Assembly: GCA_028870615.1 (NCBI GenBank)
Contig: JAGWPH010000219.1
Span: 1 to 12,816, forward strand
DNA length: 12,816 bases
Reading direction: 5' to 3'
Source of the DNA: Betaproteobacteria bacterium
Lineage (GTDB): Bacteria > Pseudomonadota > Gammaproteobacteria > Burkholderiales > Ferrovaceae
Position 1 is the first letter of the stretch, and every line of letters begins with the position of its first letter. The position numbers were made by a program, and so were the translations under genes. Below the pieces are notes generated by a model. That model had not been told where the DNA came from and did not search any database. It worked only from the letters and a program-made list of their open reading frames with translations. Shown here one piece after another: positions 1 through 7,798 of this stretch.

Positions 1-1076
1 AACCCGCCACCGGTGAGGTGTTGGCCCTGGTCAGCCAGCCTGGTTTTGATCCCAACCTGTTCGTGGATGGCATCGATCAGGACAACTGGAATACGCTCAA
101 CAATTCGCCCGACAAGCCTCTCAACAACCGGGCACTTCGGGGACAGTACCCGCCCGGTTCGACTGTCAAACCCCTGATGGCATTGGCAGCGCTCACTTTG
201 GGCAAGCGCACCACAACCTACAGGATATCCGACCCGGGCTACTTCTCCTTTCCGGGAAGCAGCCACCGGTACCGCGACTGGCGCGAAGGCGGCCATGGCC
301 TGGTAGACATGCACCTGTCCATTGTTCAATCCTGCGACACCTACTATTACGGTCTGGCCAATGAACTGGGCATCCATGCCATGCACGACTTCTTTACCCT
401 GTTTGGATTTGGCCAGAAAACCGGGATCGACATTGATGGCGAGATGCCTGGGTTGTATCCGTCCCCTGAATGGAAACAAAAACGCTTCAAGCAGGATTGG
501 TATGGAGGTGATACTGTCATCAGCGGCATCGGCCAGGGCTATGTGCTGGTCACACCGCTACAGCTGGCACAGGCCATGGCCACCCTGGCTAACAATGGCG
601 TCATGATGAAACCGCACCTCGTTCGATCCATTCGCGATCGCGCCACAGGCGCCGTGCGCACGCTGCCTCTTGAAACGTCACGGATTGTGCCACTCAGGCA
701 GGAAGATATCGACTTTGTGCGTGATGCCATGGTCGACGTGATGAAACCGGGAGGCACGGCCGCCCAGGTGGGTGCGGGGGCCACTTACCTCATTGCCGGA
801 AAAACCGGAACAGCCCAGGTGGTTGGCGTACGACAGGGTGAAAAATATAGCGAAAGCCGCACTACTGAACGCAATCGCGATCACGCCCTGTTCGTTGCCT
901 TTGCCCCCGCGGATCACCCGCGAATTGCCCTGGCCGTACTGGTGGAAAATGGGGGCCACGGGGGGGCCATCGCAGCACCCATCGCACGCGAGATCCTTGA
1001 TTTCTACCTGCTGGGGAAAAACGTGAATGGCGTTCCAGCCGCAAAGGATTCAGGAGATGACAGTGATCACGATTAA
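1..1076 (+). CDS. mrdA: Penicillin-binding protein 2 (peptidoglycan D,D-transpeptidase), 5' end outside window
   Basis: This is the C-terminal transpeptidase part of PBP2, which cross-links peptidoglycan in the periplasm during lateral wall elongation together with RodA. The frame is open from the window edge (first full codon at base 3) and reads PATGEVLALVS, a conserved PBP2 stretch, so the gene starts upstream. The active-site motif STVK (catalytic Ser codon 159-161) follows YPPG. The second motif is SCD at about 330-338, in the SxN/SxD position. The KTG motif is at 801-809 in the context AGKTGTAQ. The protein ends in a short acidic, Asp-rich tail not needed for catalysis. Its 3' end overlaps rodA by 20 bases, in line with the usual mrdA-rodA pairing. 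Family identity is very secure; the N-terminal membrane anchor and dimerisation domain lie outside the window. Confidence 0.97.
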   Translation, partial: PATGEVLALVSQPGFDPNLFVDGIDQDNWNTLNNSPDKPLNNRALRGQYPPGSTVKPLMALAALTLGKRTTTYRISDPGYFSFPGSSHRYRDWREGGHGLVDMHLSIVQSCDTYYYGLANELGIHAMHDFFTLFGFGQKTGIDIDGEMPGLYPSPEWKQKRFKQDWYGGDTVISGIGQGYVLVTPLQLAQAMATLANNGVMMKPHLVRSIRDRATGAVRTLPLETSRIVPLRQEDIDFVRDAMVDVMKPGGTAAQVGAGATYLIAGKTGTAQVVGVRQGEKYSESRTTERNRDHALFVAFAPADHPRIALAVLVENGGHGGAIAAPIAREILDFYLLGKNVNGVPAAKDSGDDSDHD

Positions 1077-2163
1077 GGAACTGCGCACTCGGCTACTCGC
1101 CCCACTTGATCCCACCCTGTTCAATGCCTGCCTGGTCCTGATGGCCCTGGGTTTTGTGGTGCTGTACAGCGCTTCTGGATCGGACATGGGCAAGGTACTC
1201 AGTCAGGCGCGCAATCTGGGCCTGGCGTTCATGGCGATGTGGGCCATGGCCATCACCCCGCCCCATAAAATTGAGCGTGTGGTTTTTCCGGTATACGTCG
1301 TTGCCCTGATCGCTCTGGTGGGAGTGGCCCTGTTCGGGGAGGTCAGTCACGGCGCACGACGCTGGTTGCATTTGGGGCCGATGCGCGTTCAACCTTCCGA
1401 ATTAATGAAAATTGCCCTGCCTCTGGCTTTGGCCGGTTATTTCGAGTGGCGCGGCAAAGCCATCTCCTGGCGCGACTTCGCGGCGGCCGCTTTGCTTTTG
1501 CTGGTTCCGGTGGCGCTGGTGATTCGGCAGCCCGATCTGGGCACGGCCCTGTTGATTGCGTCCTCCGGGTTTTATGTGCTGTATTTTGCCGGGCTGTCCT
1601 GGAAAGTGATGGGGGGGATGTTCGCAGCCGGGCTTGCTGCCCTGCCGTTGGTGTGGCATCTGCTGCATGATTATCAAAAAAACCGCATTCTCACCTTGCT
1701 GGATCCCACTCAGGATCCTCTGGGTGCGGGGTATCACACACTCCAGTCCATGATCGCCCTGGGTTCGGGTGGGCTGTTCGGCAGGGGCTGGTTGCAGGGC
1801 ACACAATCCCACCTGGATTTTCTGCCAGAACACACCACGGATTTCGTATTTGCCGTCTTTGGCGAGGAGTTCGGATTGCTGGGTGAACTGGTGTTCCTGT
1901 TTGCCATGCTGGTAATCATCACGCGCGGCCTGTTTATCGCCAACGAAGGCTCCACGCCATTTTCCAGGCTGGTGGCCGGCTCTCTCTCGATGACCCTGTT
2001 CACGTATACTTTCGTCAACGTGGGTATGGTGAGTGGCATCCTTCCTGTCGTTGGCGTCCCGTTACCCTTTTTAAGCTACGGTGGGACATCGCTCGTGACC
2101 CTGTTTATCAGCATCGGAATCTTGATGAGCGTGCACCATCATCGAAAACTGGTCAAACAATGA
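1057..2163 (+). CDS. rodA: RodA, SEDS-family peptidoglycan glycosyltransferase
   Basis: This is a polytopic inner-membrane glycan polymerase of the elongasome that uses lipid II and works with PBP2. The sequence is strongly hydrophobic throughout, as expected for about ten membrane segments. It carries the SEDS signature LPEHTTDF at about residues 256-263 and the conserved C-terminal stretch GVPLPFLSYGGTS. An in-frame ATG exists at 1027, but I chose 1057. That start gives 368 residues, places an AAGGA ribosome-binding site 8 bases upstream, and puts the catalytic Asp at residue 262, the same number as in E. coli RodA. The start lies 20 bases inside mrdA. The stop overlaps the rlpA start as ATGA. 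A run of seven G (1611-1617) lies in the coding sequence. Confidence 0.96.
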   Translation: MTVITIKELRTRLLAPLDPTLFNACLVLMALGFVVLYSASGSDMGKVLSQARNLGLAFMAMWAMAITPPHKIERVVFPVYVVALIALVGVALFGEVSHGARRWLHLGPMRVQPSELMKIALPLALAGYFEWRGKAISWRDFAAAALLLLVPVALVIRQPDLGTALLIASSGFYVLYFAGLSWKVMGGMFAAGLAALPLVWHLLHDYQKNRILTLLDPTQDPLGAGYHTLQSMIALGSGGLFGRGWLQGTQSHLDFLPEHTTDFVFAVFGEEFGLLGELVFLFAMLVIITRGLFIANEGSTPFSRLVAGSLSMTLFTYTFVNVGMVSGILPVVGVPLPFLSYGGTSLVTLFISIGILMSVHHHRKLVKQ

Positions 2164-2717
2164 CGCGCCCGTTGCTGCTTGCCGGTGTTTTTCTGATCAC
2201 GACCCTGCTCTGGGGATGCAGTTCATTGCCATCCAAAACCACCACAAGTGGTTCGGGTAAAGGCGGGTATTACCTGGATGACGGCCCGGGTGACCATCCC
2301 CCCGCACATCTGGACCAGATCCCCGACGCGGTTCCCAGAAAAGAGCCGTTAAACAAGTTCGCCAATAAGCCCTATACCGCCTTGGGCAAAGTCTATGTTC
2401 CAGACATTTCCGGCAAACCCTACAAGGAAAGGGGCGTCGCTTCCTGGTACGGTCGACGTTATCACAACCAGAAAACTTCCAGCGGCGAAACCTACGACAT
2501 GTATGCCATGACGGGCGCGCACCCCACCTTACCCATTCCCAGTTATGTCCGCGTCACCAACCTGTCCAATCACAAATCCGTGGTGGTTCGCATCAATGAT
2601 CGTGGCCCGTTTCGTTCTGACCGCCTGATCGACCTGAGCTATACCGCAGCCTGGAAACTGGGCTATCTCAATCAAGGAAGCACTGAAGTGGAGGTGGAGC
2701 GACTGTTTCCAAAATAA
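2160..2717 (+). CDS. rlpA: RlpA-like lipoprotein, septal lytic transglycosylase, SPOR-less
   Basis: This outer-membrane lipoprotein has a double-psi beta-barrel. RlpA proteins cleave denuded glycan strands at the septum. The N-terminus is a lipoprotein signal peptide ending LLWGC, with the lipidated Cys at residue 20 (Trp at -2 is unusual for a lipobox). A low-complexity linker follows to about residue 70. The RlpA domain runs from about 88 to 182, beginning GVASWYGRRYHNQKTSSGE. The residues matching the catalytic pair of Pseudomonas RlpA, Glu110 and Asp147 (in VRINDRGPF), are both present. At 185 residues it ends right after the barrel and lacks the C-terminal SPOR domain that targets longer RlpA proteins to denuded glycan. 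It starts in an ATGA overlap with rodA. Confidence 0.93.
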   Translation: MTRPLLLAGVFLITTLLWGCSSLPSKTTTSGSGKGGYYLDDGPGDHPPAHLDQIPDAVPRKEPLNKFANKPYTALGKVYVPDISGKPYKERGVASWYGRRYHNQKTSSGETYDMYAMTGAHPTLPIPSYVRVTNLSNHKSVVVRINDRGPFRSDRLIDLSYTAAWKLGYLNQGSTEVEVERLFPK

Positions 2718-2724
2718 CGCGGGG

Positions 2725-2730
2725 TATAAT
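2725..2730 (+). promoter_or_regulatory. Possible -10 element upstream of dacA
   Basis: A perfect TATAAT hexamer lies in the 41-base gap between rlpA and the preferred dacA start. A transcript starting about 7 bases downstream would have a leader of roughly 22 bases before ATG 2759. No good -35 hexamer stands 16-18 bases upstream, where bases 2701-2708 match TTGACA poorly, so this is a weak call. It is the only junction from rodA to lipA that is not a stop-start overlap, which makes an internal promoter plausible. Confidence 0.35.
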
Positions 2731-2758
2731 GGACGTTTTGGATTTTGGGTTGCCTCTC

Positions 2759-3886
2759 ATGCGTCGTCTGTGCCTTTTGTTTGTCTGTCTTTTCACTGGT
2801 TTTGCCGCGCTGGCTGATGCCACCCTCACCGCCCCCTATGTGGCGGCCCGTTCCTACACCCTGCTTGAAGTGGAAAGCGGACAGTCGCTGGCTGCACTCA
2901 ATCCCGATCAGCGTACTGAACCCGCCTCGTTGACCAAGTTGATGACGGCCTACCTGGTCTTCAAAGCGCTGAAGGAGAAGGTGCTTTCCCCCGACCAGAC
3001 GGTGCCGGTTTCCCAGCACGCCTGGAAAGCAGAAGGATCGCGCATGTTCATCGAACCCCAGAAACCCGCCACCGTTGACGAACTGATTCATGGTGTCATC
3101 ATCCAATCCGGCAATGACGCCAGCATTGCGCTGGCGGAAGCCTTGTCCGGTTCGGAGGAAGCGTTTGCCGAACGCATGAATAAAATGGCCGCTATCCTGG
3201 GGATGAACAATACCCACTTCGTAAACGCCACCGGATTACCCGATCCACAGCATTACACTACGGCGCGTGACCTGGGGCTGCTGGCGAGCGCCCTGATCCG
3301 CGATTTCCCCGGGTACTATCCCCTTTATTCCATCAAGGAGTATCGCTACAACGGGATCACCCAACCCAATCGCAACCGCCTGTTGTGGATCGATACCACG
3401 GTTGACGGCCTGAAAACAGGGCATACCGACAGTGCCGGATATTGTCTGATCAGTTCCGCGCGGCGCGGCGAGCGGCGCATTCTGTCCGTTGTCCTTGGCA
3501 CCAACAGCGACTCTGCCCGTACCATCGAAAGTCAGAAGCTCCTCAACTGGGGATTTCAGACTTTTGAAACCCGGCACTTGTTTCAGAAAAATACGCCGAT
3601 CAAATCCCTGGAGGTTTTCAAGGGTGCCGCCCGGGAAGTCAAGGCAGGGTTTACCGAGGAAATCTGGATGACTGTCCCTGTGGGGGAAGGCTCCCGATTC
3701 AGGCAAACCCTCACCACTTTGCAGCCCGTTGTCGCTCCCGTGGCTGCAGGACAAAAGCTTGGGACCCTGGAGATCAACTATGATGGCAACCTCATCGTGA
3801 CACATGACCTGGTGGCCCTGGAACCGGTTACGGTTGGAAATGCGTTTACGCGCGGTTGGGACACCGTACGGTTGATGCTGAAATGA
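2759..3886 (+). CDS. dacA: D-alanyl-D-alanine carboxypeptidase (PBP5/6 family)
   Basis: This periplasmic DD-carboxypeptidase removes the terminal D-Ala from pentapeptide stems and so limits cross-linking. ATG 2759 is preferred over the in-frame ATG at 2729 because it gives a standard signal peptide, MRRLCLLFVCLFTGFAALADA, with cleavage near ALA-DA. The earlier start would add ten residues, two of them acidic, in front of it. From this start the protein has 375 residues, with SLTK (catalytic Ser57, Lys60), SGN (117-119) and KTG (219-221, in DGLKTGHT). A C-terminal beta-sandwich domain follows from about residue 270. The end, WDTVRLMLK, resembles the amphipathic membrane-anchoring helix of PBP5. 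No strong ribosome-binding site is visible. The stop overlaps the dat start as ATGA. Confidence 0.96.
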   Translation: MRRLCLLFVCLFTGFAALADATLTAPYVAARSYTLLEVESGQSLAALNPDQRTEPASLTKLMTAYLVFKALKEKVLSPDQTVPVSQHAWKAEGSRMFIEPQKPATVDELIHGVIIQSGNDASIALAEALSGSEEAFAERMNKMAAILGMNNTHFVNATGLPDPQHYTTARDLGLLASALIRDFPGYYPLYSIKEYRYNGITQPNRNRLLWIDTTVDGLKTGHTDSAGYCLISSARRGERRILSVVLGTNSDSARTIESQKLLNWGFQTFETRHLFQKNTPIKSLEVFKGAAREVKAGFTEEIWMTVPVGEGSRFRQTLTTLQPVVAPVAAGQKLGTLEINYDGNLIVTHDLVALEPVTVGNAFTRGWDTVRLMLK

Positions 3887-4722
3887 GTGATATTTATCTT
3901 AACGGCCGGTTCATGCCCCTGGAACAGGCCCAGGTTCCAGTAATGGATCGTGGGTTCATCTTTGGCGATGGCGTCTACGAAGTCATTCCTGTCTACGATC
4001 GCATCCCCCTGGCTCTGGAACGTCACCTCGATCGGCTGGCCAACTCGCTGGAGGGCGTGCGCATCCCCAATCCCCTGACACGCACCGCCTGGAAAATGCT
4101 GATCCAGCAATTGATCGCGCGTGAACCCGAGGCAACCCAGTCGATTTACCTTCATGTCACCCGGGGGGTGGCTCCGCGGGATCACGCTTTTCCAAAGGAT
4201 ACGACCCCGACGGTATTTGCCATGGCCAAACCCATGGCACCCCCACCCGCCGGATGGTTGCATCAGGGCGTCAAGGCCATCACCCACAACGACTTTCGCT
4301 GGCTCAAATGCCATCTCAAGACCACCGCATTGCTGGCCAATGTGCTGCTGCGCCAGATGGCCGTTGAGGCTGGCGCAGTAGAATGCCTGCTGATCCGGGA
4401 GGGATATCTTACCGAAGGAGCGGCCAGCAATGTCCTGGCGGTGGTTGACGGCGTGTTGTTGGCCCCGCCCCGCAACCATTTGCTGCTGCCTGGCATTACC
4501 TACGATCTGGTGCTTGAGATTGCAGCCAGGCACGGCATCCCGTTTGAGGAACGTCCGGTCACTGAATCCGAGTTGCGCCGCGCCTCCGAGATCATGATGA
4601 CTTCCAGTACCCGCGAGATTGTCCCGATCACCCTGCTGGACGATCAACCTGTGGGCAACGGTCTTCCGGGACCCCTCAGCAAAAAGCTGTTGTCCCTGTA
4701 CCAGGAACTTAAACACCCATGA
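3883..4722 (+). CDS. dat: D-amino acid aminotransferase (D-alanine transaminase)
   Basis: This is a PLP-dependent fold-type IV aminotransferase that interconverts D-alanine and D-glutamate through pyruvate and 2-oxoglutarate in the cytoplasm. The protein has 279 residues. Lys146 (in KCHLKTTALLANV) fits the Schiff-base lysine, and Glu178 (in LTEGAASNV) fits the residue contacting the PLP pyridine nitrogen. The D-specific carboxylate-binding residues Tyr32, Arg99 and His101 (in VTRGVAPRDHAFP) are all present. These favour D-amino acid transaminase over BCAT or ADC lyase of the same fold. The start at 3883 forms an ATGA overlap with dacA; an in-frame ATG at 3856 is less likely because it would lie deep within dacA. 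Its place after dacA suggests use of the D-alanine released from peptidoglycan stems. The stop overlaps ybeD as ATGA. Confidence 0.93.
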   Translation: MSDIYLNGRFMPLEQAQVPVMDRGFIFGDGVYEVIPVYDRIPLALERHLDRLANSLEGVRIPNPLTRTAWKMLIQQLIAREPEATQSIYLHVTRGVAPRDHAFPKDTTPTVFAMAKPMAPPPAGWLHQGVKAITHNDFRWLKCHLKTTALLANVLLRQMAVEAGAVECLLIREGYLTEGAASNVLAVVDGVLLAPPRNHLLLPGITYDLVLEIAARHGIPFEERPVTESELRRASEIMMTSSTREIVPITLLDDQPVGNGLPGPLSKKLLSLYQELKHP

Positions 4723-5003
4723 GCGATCCTTTCACCGAAGCGGGAAGCGAAGACATCTTCCAGTTTCCATGTGACTTTCCAATCAAGGTCATGGGGCAGA
4801 CGGTGGATGGCTTTGCTCAGACCGTCATGGGCATCGTGCTGCAGCATGCCCCTGATTTCAATCCGGCCACATTGGAAATGCGCTCCAGCAGCACCGGAAA
4901 ATATCTCAGTGTCACCTGTACCATTCGTGCCGTTTCACGGGCGCAGCTGGATGCCCTGTATCGCGACCTGTCCGGCCATCCCTCCGTGGTGATCGTGCTG
5001 TGA
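4719..5003 (+). CDS. ybeD: DUF493/YbeD family protein
   Basis: This small cytoplasmic protein of 94 residues belongs to the YbeD (DUF493) family. It is recognisable from the FPCDFPIKVMG start, the middle stretch SSTGKYLSVT and the C-terminal [15 protein letters not shown]. The family has a ferredoxin-like, ACT-resembling fold and no firmly established function. It is usually found between dacA and lipB, as here. It overlaps dat by ATGA at its start and lipB by GTGA at its end, so its synthesis is probably coupled to theirs. No catalytic residues can be assigned. Confidence 0.9.
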   Translation: MSDPFTEAGSEDIFQFPCDFPIKVMGQTVDGFAQTVMGIVLQHAPDFNPATLEMRSSSTGKYLSVTCTIRAVSRAQLDALYRDLSGHPSVVIVL

Positions 5004-5641
5004 ACCCGGCACCCCTGCCTCTGCTCATCCGCAATTCCACCGGGCTGACCGAATACAAATCCGCCTGGCGCGCCATGCAATCCTTTACGCGCCAGCGTGA
5101 TCAAAGCACTACCGACGAGCTGTGGTCCTTGCAGCATCCCCCCGTTTACACCCTGGGATTGGCCGGGAAACCGGAACACCTGTTACAGGCCTCGGACATT
5201 CCCGTGATCAAAGTGGATCGTGGCGGGCAGATCACCTACCATGGCCCGGGACAGATCGTGGTGTATGTGTTGATTGACCTGCGTCGCCGCCGCCTTACCG
5301 TCAAAGGCCTGGTGCGCTTGATGGAAGAGTCCGTCCTGGAATTGTTGGCAACACACCGCGTTGCGGCGGGATTGCTGCCTGGTGCGCCCGGTGTGTACGT
5401 GGAAGGAGCCAAAATCGCCGCATTGGGCCTCCGGGTGCAGCGCGGGTGCAGCTATCATGGGCTGTCCCTCAACGTCGACCTGGACCTGGCCCCTTTCCGG
5501 CACATCAACCCTTGCGGCTATGCCGGGATGCCGGTGACCCGAACCCTTGATGTGGGCATTTCCGAATCAATCGATCATCTCGAGCAACAATTGCTCAACC
5601 TGCTGATGGCACGCCTTAACGCGTATCCCGTAATGTCATGA
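5000..5641 (+). CDS. lipB: Octanoyl-[ACP]:protein N-octanoyltransferase
   Basis: LipB transfers octanoate from octanoyl-ACP to the lipoyl-domain lysine of E2 subunits and GcvH, the first step of endogenous lipoylation in the cytoplasm. The protein has 213 residues. The conserved [12 protein letters not shown] lies at 74-85. Lys138 (in GAKIAALG) and the catalytic Cys172 (in INPCGYAG) match the Lys/Cys pair of the family. The start is GTG at 5000, inside a GTGA overlap with ybeD; the residues just after it ([15 protein letters not shown]) suit a LipB N-terminus. The stop overlaps the lipA ATG as ATGA. It depends on an octanoyl-ACP supply, which is relevant to the ACP/ketosynthase cassette on the opposite strand nearby. 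Confidence 0.96.
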   Translation: MNPAPLPLLIRNSTGLTEYKSAWRAMQSFTRQRDQSTTDELWSLQHPPVYTLGLAGKPEHLLQASDIPVIKVDRGGQITYHGPGQIVVYVLIDLRRRRLTVKGLVRLMEESVLELLATHRVAAGLLPGAPGVYVEGAKIAALGLRVQRGCSYHGLSLNVDLDLAPFRHINPCGYAGMPVTRTLDVGISESIDHLEQQLLNLLMARLNAYPVMS

Positions 5642-6564
5642 CCACCAAAGAAAAAGGTGCCCTGAAAACAGCGCGCATCCCGATTAAAATCGTTCCCCAA
5701 ACACTACTGCGCAAACCCGACTGGATTCGGGTCCGCGCGGCCAGCGGTGCGCGCTTCAATGAAATCAAGGCCCTCCTGCGCGAAAACCAGCTGCACTCCG
5801 TTTGCGAAGAGGCCTCCTGCCCCAACATTGGCGAATGCTTCAGCCAGGGCACCGCAACATTCATGATCATGGGCGACCTCTGCACCCGGCGCTGCCCATT
5901 CTGCGACGTCGGTCATGGCCTTCCGGAGCCCCTGGATGTCAATGAGCCGCGCCATCTGGCGCAAAGCATCGCCCGGATGAAGTTGCGCTACGTCGTTGTC
6001 ACGAGCGTCGATCGCGATGACCTGCGCGATGGGGGGGCAACCCACTTTGCCCACTGCATCCGGGAAATTCGCAGCCAGTCTCCCGGCACCCAAATCGAAG
6101 TGCTGGTACCTGATTTCAGGGGTCGGCACGACCTGGCCCTGGAGATTCTCGGAAAATCGCTGCCAGACGTCATGAACCACAATCTTGAAACCGTTCCGCG
6201 CCTGTACAAACAGGCGCGTCCCGGGGCCGATTACACGCATTCACTGATGTTGCTGAAACGCTTCAAGGAAGCGCATCCCGAAGTTTCAACCAAATCAGGT
6301 CTGATGGTGGGTTTGGGAGAGACGGATGAAGAAATTCTGGAAGTGATGCGTGATCTGCGCGCCCATGCGGTGGACATGTTGACGATCGGACAATACCTGC
6401 AGCCTACCGTCCATCATTTGCCGGTGAGCCGTTATGTCCTTCCAGAGCGTTTTCATGGTTTTGAACGGGAAGCCCGGGAAATGGGGTTTTCTCATGCCGC
6501 CTGCGGCCCCCTGGTACGTTCCAGTTATCACGCGGACCAACAGGCGCACGCGGCAGGCGTTTAG
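5638..6564 (+). CDS. lipA: Lipoyl synthase (radical SAM)
   Basis: LipA inserts two sulfur atoms into protein-bound octanoyl chains to form lipoyl groups. The protein has 308 residues. The auxiliary cluster motif is Cys56, Cys61 and Cys67 (CX4CX5C). The radical SAM cluster motif is Cys82, Cys86 and Cys89 (CX3CX2C). The C-terminal RSSYH, which supplies the Ser ligand of the auxiliary cluster, is at 294-298. An N-terminal basic extension precedes the core at about residue 27. The start lies in an ATGA overlap with lipB. A run of seven G (6031-6037) encodes Gly-Gly. The TAG stop (6562-6564) overlaps by two bases the stop of the convergent ketosynthase gene, leaving no room for a terminator. Confidence 0.97.
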   Translation: MTTKEKGALKTARIPIKIVPQTLLRKPDWIRVRAASGARFNEIKALLRENQLHSVCEEASCPNIGECFSQGTATFMIMGDLCTRRCPFCDVGHGLPEPLDVNEPRHLAQSIARMKLRYVVVTSVDRDDLRDGGATHFAHCIREIRSQSPGTQIEVLVPDFRGRHDLALEILGKSLPDVMNHNLETVPRLYKQARPGADYTHSLMLLKRFKEAHPEVSTKSGLMVGLGETDEEILEVMRDLRAHAVDMLTIGQYLQPTVHHLPVSRYVLPERFHGFEREAREMGFSHAACGPLVRSSYHADQQAHAAGV

Positions 6565-7796
6565 GGTTGGTAACGGCGCGCAATCAGCACGGCATTGTTG
6601 CCGCCAAATCCAAAGGAATTGCTCATGACCACGTCGAGCGCAGGAATTTCGCGCGCGCCTTCCGGGACGTAATCCAGATCGCATTCCGGGTCGGGATGCA
6701 GCAAATGCGCCGTCGGCGGCACGATGCGGGTGCGCAGTACACCCAGGGCCACCACCATTTCCACAGCACCCGTTGCACCCATCAGGTGTCCATGCAATGC
6801 CTTGGTGGCGCTGATGGGTATCTGCCGGGCCCAGTCCCCAAACACGCTCTTGATGGCCTGGGTTTCGATGACATCGCCCACCATCGTGCCCGTCCCATGG
6901 GCGTTGATGTGTTGGATCTGGCCCGGCTGCAGCCCCGCCTGGGTCAATGCCTGCCGCATGGCACGCGACTGCCCGCCCACGTCGGGCTGGGTGATATGGC
7001 CCGCATCCGTACTGTTGCCATAGCCCACCAGTTCGGCCAGGATGTTGGCCCCGCGGGCCCGCGCCGAGGCCTCTTCTTCAAGCACCAGTGCCGCCGCCCC
7101 TTCGCCCAGAATAAAACCGCTCCGGTGCTTGTCGAAGGGACGGCAGGAAGTTTCGGGATGCTCGGGGTCGGGGCGAGCAAGCGTCTGCAGGGACTCCCAG
7201 GCCTTCATCACGCCTTGGGTCAGAAGCGCTTCACCCCCGCCCGCCACTGCATATCGAATCCGCTCTGAACGGATGGCGGTGAACGCTTCCCCAATGGCCA
7301 CAGCAGAGGATGAGCAGGCGGAACTATAGGTAAAACTCGGACCACGAATTTTATGTTCGATACCAATCTGCCCAGTCGACGAATTGGTCATGAACATGAC
7401 GATGGTGGAGGGGCGTGGACGTGCTGCATGGTTGAGCAATGATTCGATGTAGGCGTGTTCCAGGGTTGTGGCACCACCCATGCCCGTCCCCCAGAAGATC
7501 CCGCAGTCCAGTCCGGCGTCACTTTTGAAATCCAGGCCGGATTGGGTGATTGCTTCTTGCGTTGCCAGAAGCGACAACTGCGCAACGCGATCCAGCATCA
7601 ACCGGCGCAATTTTGGAAAGCGGGTTTCGACGGGCACTGTGACTGGCGCTGCCAATGGAGAGGCCAGGGATTGAATCCAGGGGGTATCGAGAGGACGCAC
7701 CCCTGAGAATCCCCGATTCAATGCCTCCACCAGACTTGCCGCATCCCCGCCCATTGGGGTCAAGGCACCGACTCCGGTAACGACAACTCGGCGCAT
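6561..7796 (-). CDS. FabF-like beta-ketoacyl-ACP synthase, third gene of accessory acyl cassette
   Basis: This is a condensing enzyme of the thiolase superfamily (KAS II type) that extends an acyl chain using malonyl-ACP. It has 411 residues, a normal FabF length. Catalytic Cys161 lies in [14 protein letters not shown], His300 in INAHGTGT, and Lys332 and His337 in [15 protein letters not shown]. The gating motif SFGFGGNN is at 394-401. All residues needed for decarboxylating condensation are therefore present. Differences from housekeeping FabF (SACSSSA around the Cys, GGNN rather than GGTN) and the pairing with a dedicated ACP suggest a paralogue rather than the main fabF, which normally sits beside acpP and fabG. 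The start is 2 bases past the ACP stop. A GGAGG lies 15 bases upstream and could pair with CCTCC between it and the start. The substrate is not known. Confidence 0.88.
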   Translation of the reverse strand: MRRVVVTGVGALTPMGGDAASLVEALNRGFSGVRPLDTPWIQSLASPLAAPVTVPVETRFPKLRRLMLDRVAQLSLLATQEAITQSGLDFKSDAGLDCGIFWGTGMGGATTLEHAYIESLLNHAARPRPSTIVMFMTNSSTGQIGIEHKIRGPSFTYSSACSSSAVAIGEAFTAIRSERIRYAVAGGGEALLTQGVMKAWESLQTLARPDPEHPETSCRPFDKHRSGFILGEGAAALVLEEEASARARGANILAELVGYGNSTDAGHITQPDVGGQSRAMRQALTQAGLQPGQIQHINAHGTGTMVGDVIETQAIKSVFGDWARQIPISATKALHGHLMGATGAVEMVVALGVLRTRIVPPTAHLLHPDPECDLDYVPEGAREIPALDVVMSNSFGFGGNNAVLIARRYQP

Positions 7797-7798
7797 GG

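Noticed and set aside
1027..1056. Earlier ATG start for rodA at 1027
   Set aside because: It lacks a ribosome-binding site and adds ten residues. ATG 1057 has AAGGA and places the catalytic Asp at residue 262, as in E. coli.
2729..2758. Earlier ATG start for dacA at 2729
   Set aside because: It would add two acidic residues and a hydrophobic stretch before an otherwise ideal signal peptide, and it overlaps a TATAAT hexamer.
3778..4716. 312-codon open frame on the minus strand opposite dat
   Set aside because: Antisense shadow: its product shows no recognisable domain and the plus-strand dat has all family residues.
6567..7268. 233-codon plus-strand open frame opposite the ketosynthase
   Set aside because: Antisense shadow of a gene with complete KAS motifs; its product is rich in His/Gln/Arg with no domain.
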